Shown here piece by piece: positions 5,245-10,126 of a DNA stretch of 10,126 bases; the first letter of the stretch is position 1; each line of letters starts with the position of its first letter. The notes beneath the pieces are model-generated. The model made no database searches, was not told the DNA's origin, and saw nothing but the letters and a program-made list of their open reading frames with translations. Source of the stretch: an uncultured Mollicutes bacterium (GTDB taxonomy: Bacteria > Bacillota_I > Bacilli_A > MAG-NZ); NCBI GenBank assembly GCA_913064935.1, contig CAJYBF010000017.1, positions 1 to 10,126 of the forward strand, written 5' to 3'. The translations under genes were made by a program, and so were the position numbers.

Positions 5245-5278
5245 AATCTTAATTCCTATTTGTTTGGTTTACATATTT

Positions 5279-5308
5279 ATTATATCATGATACATCTCAA
5301 ATGTACAA
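5279..5308 (-). promoter_or_regulatory. Sigma70-like promoter upstream of the 50-aa gene
   Basis: TTGTAC (5303-5308) and TATAAT (5279-5284) with an 18-base spacer on the minus strand, just after the helicase stop. Flanks AAAATAAA upstream and the spacer core are shared with the promoter at 5048-5077. The predicted start is near 5272, giving a leader of about 28 bases. Confidence 0.75.
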
Positions 5309-5314
5309 TTTATT

Positions 5315-6769
5315 TTAAGATGATTTTGTCTTAGCATAACGTTTTATGGCGTCTAAGAATGTATTTTGTTTCCTTTCTTTAGCGTTTAATGACATTAAAA
5401 TGGCTTCATCTATTGTATTTTCAGCTATGATCTGATGTACTCTAACGTACTTGCTATCATTTCCTTGGCGGAGTACTCTAAGGATGAACTGATCATAGTC
5501 TTCATAGTTATGGATCAATGAATAAAAGCATACATCTTGTCCGCACTCTTGCAGGTTTAATCCTAAAGCATTAGATCCAGGATAAGCAGCAAGCAGAGGT
5601 ATCTTACCTTTATTCCAGTCTGATTCAATCTTGGAAGTCTGAGTCATATTACCTTCAATTACTTTTATTCCTTTAAACCGTTTTTTAAGTTGGATCAAAT
5701 CATGCTTGAAATTATAACCAATAAGTAGAGGTTTGCCGTCTAGCTCTTCTATAAGATCTTCTAACGCATTTAATTTTTGTTCATGTATTAAAACAAACTC
5801 TTTGGTTTTAGGTTTAGGTAGAAGAGGATCTACGTCCTTATAGACACAACCATTTGCAATTTGATGGCACTTCATGGAAGCTACACCTGACGTTGCTGCG
5901 TTAAGTTCATCTTGTTCTACTAACGTAAATAGATCTGCTTCCATCTCATCATAATACTTTTGAGCTTTGCGAGGGAGTTTGATTACAATCGGGTTTATTA
6001 TTTTTTCAGGTAATTCTAGATAATCAGTTGCTTTCATTCGCATAGTGAACTTAGCTACTTTTTTATATATAGCTATTTCACATTGTTTATCTTTAGGCAC
6101 CCAATTATTCCATTCAGGTCTTCCTATACGTTTAAAGTAATCATGATAGAAATAACTTTTCTTTGTGCCGAACGATTCACCTTGATCTACTATACACATT
6201 TGGCCTTGTATGTTGCGTAGACCATTTGGAATTGGTGTACCTGTTAATATGTATCTGCGTTTAAATGCTCCTAACATCCATTTGATATTTTTAAATCTAC
6301 CTGATGACATGTTTTTAAATTTAGTAGATTCATCTACTACGAGCATGTCAAATGGCCAATTAACTTTGCGTTTACCTTTAAGCTGTTTTAACAACCAAGG
6401 TAAACCTTCTGGATTGATTACATAAATGTCATGCTTTTGTTTTATCGATATATTTTTTGGAACTTTCCATTCATCATGTAAAACTGTTATTGATATGTTA
6501 CTAAAGTTTTTCCACTTGCGAACTTCTTTTGGCCATACTAAGTAACATGGTCTAAGAGGAGCAACTACCAATATTGCTTTTACATGGTCATTTGCTTTTA
6601 GTATTTTGAATAGTTGGAGTATTATAGACGTTTTGCCTAAACCAGGATCTAGAAAATATGCTAGGTATTTATGAGTTATGCCTTTTGCGATTGCTCGCAG
6701 TTGGTATTTATGAGGAATCCACTTCTTTGAGGAAAATTTTGAAAGCTTGCTTTGACGACGTACATACAT
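5315..6769 (-). CDS. SNF2-like superfamily 2 DNA helicase/translocase
   Basis: A 484-residue ATPase with superfamily 2 motifs in order: Q-like HKYQLRAI (20-27), Walker A DPGLGKT (41-47), LVVAPLRP (67-74), motif II VVDEST (144-149), motif III LTGTPIPN (175-182), and the second RecA lobe with GSNALGLNLQECG (398-410) and motif VI RVLRQGN (431-437). This is the compact SNF2-type protein found beside VRR-NUC and family A polymerase genes in many phages and prophages. It probably translocates on or remodels DNA during replication or recombination. Strand activity is not known. The start overlaps the nuclease gene by 62 bases. It has AGGA and a leader AGGATTTAAAGTTTATG resembling the five-copy leader, and no later in-frame ATG precedes Walker A. 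Confidence 0.92.
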   Translation of the reverse strand: MYVRRQSKLSKFSSKKWIPHKYQLRAIAKGITHKYLAYFLDPGLGKTSIILQLFKILKANDHVKAILVVAPLRPCYLVWPKEVRKWKNFSNISITVLHDEWKVPKNISIKQKHDIYVINPEGLPWLLKQLKGKRKVNWPFDMLVVDESTKFKNMSSGRFKNIKWMLGAFKRRYILTGTPIPNGLRNIQGQMCIVDQGESFGTKKSYFYHDYFKRIGRPEWNNWVPKDKQCEIAIYKKVAKFTMRMKATDYLELPEKIINPIVIKLPRKAQKYYDEMEADLFTLVEQDELNAATSGVASMKCHQIANGCVYKDVDPLLPKPKTKEFVLIHEQKLNALEDLIEELDGKPLLIGYNFKHDLIQLKKRFKGIKVIEGNMTQTSKIESDWNKGKIPLLAAYPGSNALGLNLQECGQDVCFYSLIHNYEDYDQFILRVLRQGNDSKYVRVHQIIAENTIDEAILMSLNAKERKQNTFLDAIKRYAKTKSS

Positions 6770-6995
6770 AAACTTTAAATCCTAATCTTGTTAACAACTT
6801 TTTCCATTTTACTTGCGGAGGATCTAATGTTTTTCCTGGTTGTTTAAATTCAATAAAGAATATTTTACCATTGCATAGTATAGTCCTATCAGGAAATCCC
6901 ACACCAGCAAATAGAATTAATTTTAATGCTATAGCTGGTAAAGGATATTCTTGAACTAGGTCTACAAAATCATTTTCAATTTTTGATTCAAGCAA
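6708..6995 (-). CDS. VRR-NUC domain nuclease
   Basis: A 95-residue single-domain VRR-NUC protein of the PD-(D/E)xK superfamily. It has Glu8 in the first helix, Pro-Asp at 35-36 (GFPDR), and E-x-K at 49-51 (FFIEFKQPG), followed by Gln61 in PPQVKWKKLL. These are the expected metal-binding and catalytic positions. Stand-alone phage VRR-NUC proteins cleave branched or structured DNA and are usually adjacent to an SNF2 helicase, as here. The only plausible start is TTG at 6995 (a TAA lies three codons upstream), overlapping the previous gene's stop by 8 bases, so translation probably depends on coupling. The C-terminal 62 bases are shared with the helicase gene in another frame. Confidence 0.9.
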   Translation of the reverse strand: MLESKIENDFVDLVQEYPLPAIALKLILFAGVGFPDRTILCNGKIFFIEFKQPGKTLDPPQVKWKKLLTRLGFKVYVCTSSKQAFKIFLKEVDSS

Positions 6996-7329
6996 GGTCT
7001 TTTAATTTTTGCAATGATTCAAGATAAGTTGTAAGAGTTTCAGATGCGCTTTCCATGCTAAGCATAAGATCAGCTGATATAGTTTTGAAATCATCTAAAT
7101 TCTTTAGTGCTGATTTACCTAAATGAATAGCATTGAACTTTTTAGTATTTTCTGAGTATGCTTTTCTAGATGTTTCGAAGATAATTTTATCAGCTTTAAC
7201 TTGCTTAGTAAGTTTTATCCTTTCATCTTTATTTTCATCTTGAGTTGCTTTTAACTCACGTTCTTTTATTAGTAATGCTTTGCGCTGTTCTTTTATTTCT
7301 TTTAATGTTAGTTCTTTTTCTTCACTCAT
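6988..7329 (-). CDS. Predicted coiled-coil protein, 113 aa
   Basis: A strong GGAGG lies 9 bases before the ATG. The first 60 residues are almost entirely charged helix (LTLKEIKEQRKALLIKEREL and on), very likely a coiled coil. The second half (LGKSALKNLDDFKTISADLM, then TYLESLQKLKDLA) is also helical. It has no Cys, no membrane segment and no catalytic motif. It lies between the polymerase and nuclease genes, so a structural or ssDNA-associated accessory role in replication is possible, but I do not recognise the family. Confidence 0.8.
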   Translation of the reverse strand: MSEEKELTLKEIKEQRKALLIKERELKATQDENKDERIKLTKQVKADKIIFETSRKAYSENTKKFNAIHLGKSALKNLDDFKTISADLMLSMESASETLTTYLESLQKLKDLA

Positions 7330-7330
7330 T

Positions 7331-7510
7331 TTAAAATTCCTCCATTACATTATATTGTTTAATCCATAAAGTACCAGCACCACCAGATGTGCCAATCTCT
7401 ACTAAATTATCATCTTCAAAATCATCTAAAATATTTTTTAAATCTTTAACTGAACATACTCCTGATTTAATTCTTTTATAAGCAGGATTTTTATCTTTTT
7501 TATCACTCAT
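7331..7510 (-). CDS. Small protein, 59 aa, downstream of DNA polymerase
   Basis: An open frame of 59 codons filling the gap after the polymerase gene. The ATG at 7510 overlaps the polymerase stop (ATGA) and has AAGGA and GAGG sites within the preceding 20 bases. It ends one base before the next gene. The product starts MSDKKDKNPAYKRIKSG and has VKDLKNILDDFEDDNLVEIG, then GGAGTLWIKQY. This looks like a small helix-turn-helix or winged-helix-sized domain, but no diagnostic motif is visible. Codon use fits the neighbours. Confidence 0.75.
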   Translation of the reverse strand: MSDKKDKNPAYKRIKSGVCSVKDLKNILDDFEDDNLVEIGTSGGAGTLWIKQYNVMEEF

Positions 7511-9489
7511 TTTCTATACCTCAGTCCTTCCCAGCCTTCAGCGACAACAGGAATACCTTCTGCCCATTTAGGAATTCTTGCTAATATCTTTTCAAATTCT
7601 TGGTAACTACCAAAGTCTTCATCAACCATAGTTACGCACTCATCATGCACTGTGAATATGCATTCATAACCTTCTTTTTCTGACTGGAGCATACCATAAG
7701 CCATTATATCACGAGCTGTTGCTTGCACATAATTTTCTACCAAAGAACCACCATATGTTTGTAACCTTAACCACTTATGTTTAAATGAATCCCAACCCAT
7801 AAATGTTAATTGGTTTATTAATTGATTTTTGTTCCATGGAGCTTGAACTTCTTTTATTTCTGGTAGGTGATAAGCTATGCGTCGACCTGATGGTAATTTA
7901 CAATACAAGAAATCGCCAATGTGTTTATAAGCTATTCGTTTATTAGCACAATGATATACATGACCTTTGTTAAGTACAGCATTCATCGCAGCAGTATTAG
8001 ATTCTCCCCAAAGATCTTTTACTTTCTTATATTTTTTTCTATAGAAACTAACTACATCTTTTGCGAAATCAAGTTCTATTTTAACATCAGACTTTTCATA
8101 AAGACTTGATTTGAACTTTGGTCCTGCCATCTGAAAGCCTAAACCTAAAATAACATTCTTGCCTATGAATCTTTCGAATTCATCTTTCTTTGTAATTGGT
8201 CTTTTGTAAATATCTGTAGCCATGTCGCAGTATATATCTCCACCTTCAGCAAAGATCTTCAATGCTTTCTTCTCATCTGCAAACCAGAACAACACTCGAG
8301 CTTCGATCTGAGCATAATCTGCGGCTACTAACTTTTTACCTTTTTCAGCTTTGATCATAGAACGGAGAGCTGATGATAATACTTCCATCACAGATCCATA
8401 TAAGAATTCTATCTGTTCATGATCTTCTTCTGTTATAAGTTTAGCGACATAATTATAATCTACCCACTTTGGCAATGTTGGCCTTGCGAAATTACTTGTT
8501 TGTAATCCTCGACCTCCCCATCTTCCAGTTCTTGCTATATGATATTTAGATGTCTCATGGACTTTATAATCTAATCCTATTTTTTCTAATGCTGAAAAGT
8601 ATTTTGCGGTTGATGTTTTAGATACTTGTTGACGCAGTTCTATTATGCGTATACAGTCATCAGAATATATCCTCTCTTCTTTATCCTGTTTGAGCAAACG
8701 TTCTATAGTTTCTGCTTGCATGTTAGGCATAGGACATCCATTTTCTTCTAACCAGTTTTTAACGGCATCACGTTGCGTTACTGATTCAAAAGCTCCATTA
8801 CATATTTGTCTTGCTTCTTCATTAGCTTTTCCAACAGAATATTCTATTAAACCAATTGCTCCTTCAACCATTTCAAGATCTATAGGAACACCGCGGACAT
8901 TCATTTTTTCAGTAAGTAAAAATATCTTATGTTCGAATTCAGAAAGTAATGGAACGTACTGAGCTATTCCTATTTGCGTCTTTACGTCTATATCACAGTA
9001 TAGATCAAACCGTAAGAATTCATCCCAATAATCTTTTGGTTGTTTAAACACTTCTCCTTTTTTGCGACTTGGTTTAGAAAACATGTTGATAAGACGTTTG
9101 CCTTCTTTATCTTTCTGAATTTCTAATCCCATTTGTTCACCCATAACTTCGAGTGAAGGTTTAAATGAGTGTGAGCATCCCATAGCTTGAGTGCAATAAA
9201 ATTGTTCAATAGGAACTTTAGGCCAATCAAGTTTTTTTACAGCCACGTGGTTCCATATGCAATATTCAAAGAAAGAATTATGAGCTCTTACTAAATACCC
9301 TTTCTTTATATATTCAAATAATTTTTTAGGTGGAGGATCTCCTATTAACCATCTTGTAGTTTTACCTTCGTTAACAGTCCATCTAAGAATTAATATTTCT
9401 GTAGATCTATGTTCAGAATAAACCCAAGCTCCTTGTGACATAATATCACATTTAGATCTTGTCTCAAAGTCTAAGTCAATAAATTTCAT
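7507..9489 (-). CDS. Family A DNA polymerase with 3'-5' exonuclease domain
   Basis: A 660-residue phage replicative polymerase. N-terminal exonuclease: Exo I IDLDFETRS (4-12), Exo II-like RAHNSFFE (68-75) and Exo III region YCDIDVKT (164-171). Polymerase core: TGRWGGRGLQTSN (321-333), motif A VAADYAQIEAR (388-398) with Asp391, motif B KNVILGLGFQMAG (444-456) and motif C VHDECV (614-619). All key acidic residues are present and no 5'-3' exonuclease domain is attached, so it is proofreading-competent in appearance. The DFETRS type is common in phages that also carry VRR-NUC and SNF2 genes. The start at 9489 overlaps the preceding stop (ATGA). Its ribosome site is weak, suggesting coupling. Motif A has DYAQ instead of the usual DYSQ. 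Confidence 0.96.
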   Translation of the reverse strand: MKFIDLDFETRSKCDIMSQGAWVYSEHRSTEILILRWTVNEGKTTRWLIGDPPPKKLFEYIKKGYLVRAHNSFFEYCIWNHVAVKKLDWPKVPIEQFYCTQAMGCSHSFKPSLEVMGEQMGLEIQKDKEGKRLINMFSKPSRKKGEVFKQPKDYWDEFLRFDLYCDIDVKTQIGIAQYVPLLSEFEHKIFLLTEKMNVRGVPIDLEMVEGAIGLIEYSVGKANEEARQICNGAFESVTQRDAVKNWLEENGCPMPNMQAETIERLLKQDKEERIYSDDCIRIIELRQQVSKTSTAKYFSALEKIGLDYKVHETSKYHIARTGRWGGRGLQTSNFARPTLPKWVDYNYVAKLITEEDHEQIEFLYGSVMEVLSSALRSMIKAEKGKKLVAADYAQIEARVLFWFADEKKALKIFAEGGDIYCDMATDIYKRPITKKDEFERFIGKNVILGLGFQMAGPKFKSSLYEKSDVKIELDFAKDVVSFYRKKYKKVKDLWGESNTAAMNAVLNKGHVYHCANKRIAYKHIGDFLYCKLPSGRRIAYHLPEIKEVQAPWNKNQLINQLTFMGWDSFKHKWLRLQTYGGSLVENYVQATARDIMAYGMLQSEKEGYECIFTVHDECVTMVDEDFGSYQEFEKILARIPKWAEGIPVVAEGWEGLRYRK

Positions 9490-9632
9490 TTTATTATTTC
9501 TATAATTATTGTTTCAGTTTTAGTTGTCACAGTTCTGCAATCTACTTCTATTGTATCTTTTGCTATTGCCCAGTCTTGCCAACCAAGAAATAACTCAATG
9601 ATTGCTGGAATGAAGTATAGTCTTTTATTCAT
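9486..9632 (-). CDS. Small protein, 48 aa, with hydrophobic N-terminus
   Basis: The ATG at 9632 has AAGGA 8 bases upstream, and the TGA overlaps the polymerase start as ATGA. The product begins MNKRLYFIPAIIELFLGW: a short basic N-terminus then a hydrophobic stretch, with a possible signal-peptidase-like AIA near residue 24. The rest is Thr/Ile-rich, possibly beta. A polar QDW inside the hydrophobic part weakens the signal-peptide reading. Function unknown. Confidence 0.65.
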   Translation of the reverse strand: MNKRLYFIPAIIELFLGWQDWAIAKDTIEVDCRTVTTKTETIIIEIIK

Positions 9633-9634
9633 TT

Positions 9635-9832
9635 TCAAAATCCTTTTATAACTTTGAATCTTATACCTAAATCATTCTCACATAAGCATAAGACATCAAC
9701 TTCTTTACCGCTTGGTATATACATTCCATGAGATACACACTCCTCAAGTGCTTCCAAAGCATTGTTACCAGGACCGCTGCTTTCACTTACTGCATTTCCA
9801 TCTTTGAATATTTTAAAAAAGTAATGTTTCAT
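9635..9832 (-). CDS. Hypothetical protein, 65 aa
   Basis: The start overlaps the upstream stop as TAATG, with GGGGAG 9 bases before it; the stop lies two bases before the next gene. The 65-residue product begins MKHYFFKIFKDGNAV and has a helix NNALEALEECVSHGMYIPSG, then strands VDVLCLCEN and GIRFKVIKGF. Three Cys occur but not in a zinc-like pattern. I do not recognise it. Confidence 0.75.
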   Translation of the reverse strand: MKHYFFKIFKDGNAVSESSGPGNNALEALEECVSHGMYIPSGKEVDVLCLCENDLGIRFKVIKGF

Positions 9833-10008
9833 TAGTCACTGCTCCCCGCAACAAATAGCCCAACCATACCAGACACCCACCCGATTAATGCGAATGTTGA
9901 AGGGTGTAGTTCTCCAGAAAATCTTTGTAGCATGGCACTTATAAAAAGCAACACCGCTAATACAACAATTGAAGCTGTTACACCTGTAAATAATTGACTT
10001 TTAGTCAT
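9832..10008 (-). CDS. Small membrane protein, 58 aa, two predicted transmembrane segments
   Basis: I choose the ATG at 10008 because it overlaps the stop of the upstream 26-codon gene (CTATGACT). The more distant in-frame ATG at 10071 has no ribosome site and would overlap that gene almost entirely. From 10008 the product has two hydrophobic segments, about residues 8-27 (GVTASIVVLAVLLFISAML) and 39-55 (FALIGWVSGMVGLFVAG), with short charged ends. The length and topology resemble small class II holins or other phage membrane proteins. No lysis gene is nearby, so holin is only a possibility. If the longer start is used there would be a third segment. Confidence 0.7.
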   Translation of the reverse strand: MTKSQLFTGVTASIVVLAVLLFISAMLQRFSGELHPSTFALIGWVSGMVGLFVAGSSD

Positions 10009-10085
10009 AGTATACACCACGCAACATAACCCCAAAATAAAATTAGTAATATAACCGCGCACCATCGACATGCGTATTTATTCAT
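10005..10085 (-). CDS. Tiny single-span membrane protein, 26 aa
   Basis: The ATG at 10085 follows a strong ribosome site (AAAGAGGATTAGTTATG), and the TGA overlaps the next ATG. The product begins MNKYACRWC and is then one hydrophobic span (AVILLILFWGYVAWCIL). The combination of strong start signal, ATGA coupling and a clean transmembrane segment supports a real gene. The alternative start of the next gene (10071) would read the same bases in another frame without any ribosome site. Confidence 0.6.
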   Translation of the reverse strand: MNKYACRWCAVILLILFWGYVAWCIL

Positions 10086-10087
10086 AA

Positions 10088-10126
10088 CTAATCCTCTTTA
10101 GGTTGAATAGTTGCTACAGCATGCAG
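10088..10126 (-). CDS. C-terminal 12 residues of an upstream gene (partial)
   Basis: The frame open from the window edge ends TIQPKED then TAG. The last codons GAG GAT TAG form the ribosome site of the 26-residue gene, the same overlap style as at 4363 and 4776. Too short to identify. Confidence 0.5.
   Translation of the reverse strand: MHAVATIQPKED

Larger units (their letters stand above)
4356..5257 (-). repeat. Five copies of one start-codon leader, consensus AGRATTAAGATTATG
   Basis: The same sequence, with the ATG included, precedes five consecutive small genes: 4356-4370, 4582-4597, 4769-4783, 5010-5024 and 5242-5257. All share ATTAAGATTATG exactly, preceded by AGG, AGGA or AGA as the Shine-Dalgarno site. 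In the three inner junctions (4363, 4589, 4776) the previous gene's TAA is the TAA of ATTAAG, so the leader also encodes the last residues of the upstream protein (-ED or -RN). Conservation of the bases between the Shine-Dalgarno site and ATG exceeds what ribosome binding alone needs. Confidence 0.85.

Noticed and set aside
10009..10071. N-terminal extension of the 58-aa membrane protein (start at 10071)
   Set aside because: No ribosome site before either ATG (10071 or 10065), and it lies in another frame of the 26-codon gene, which has a strong ribosome site and ATGA coupling.

Overview
The window is AT-rich (roughly two thirds A+T by eye) and densely packed. Every credible gene lies on the minus strand. 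Most gene junctions overlap by a few bases (ATGA, TAATG) or have gaps of only a few bases. The gene set (family A DNA polymerase, SNF2-type helicase, VRR-NUC nuclease, nucleotide-metabolism enzymes and many proteins under 130 residues) is that of the early replication region of a virulent-type tailed bacteriophage. Sigma70-like promoters and purine-rich Shine-Dalgarno sites point to a bacterial host, but nothing here names it. I see no structural, packaging, integrase, rRNA, tRNA or CRISPR features.

In transcription order (high to low coordinates): (1) 10126-9486 holds the tail end of an upstream gene, a 26-residue and a 58-residue membrane protein, and two small unknown proteins. (2) 9489-5315 is the replication module: DNA polymerase, a 59-residue protein, a coiled-coil protein, a VRR-NUC nuclease and an SNF2-like helicase. 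(3) 5308-3597 is a block of six small early-type genes. It has two nearly identical promoters, five copies of one start-codon leader, and at its end a histone-H1-like basic protein. (4) 3600-1 is a nucleotide-modification operon: a 98-residue unknown protein, a SAM methyltransferase, a 44-residue protein, a MazG-like pyrophosphohydrolase fused to a dNMP kinase, a thymidylate-synthase-fold enzyme with the residues of dCMP hydroxymethylases, and a dCMP deaminase broken by in-frame stops.

The most interesting unit is region 4. The synthase-fold enzyme has Cys-Thr at the catalytic site and Asp where thymidylate synthases have Asn, as in T4 gp42. Directly upstream lies one polypeptide joining the two activities that T4 provides as gp56 (dCTPase) and gp1 (dNMP kinase). 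This looks like a compact route to a 5-modified dCTP. The deaminase that would compete for dCMP has lost its catalytic Glu and is interrupted by stops, although these defects lie within about 85 bases of the window edge and could be sequence error.

The second notable item is at 3385-3606. The histone-like gene ends in A AAA AAG immediately before its TAG stop, and the -1 frame then stays open for 71 codons without any start codon, ending inside the start of the next gene. This is either a programmed -1 frameshift or a homopolymer error. Either way the nearly 200-base apparent gap is coding.

Six short genes (44, 50, 59, 48, 26 and 58 residues) and one partial gene were read by hand from gaps or by moving a start.
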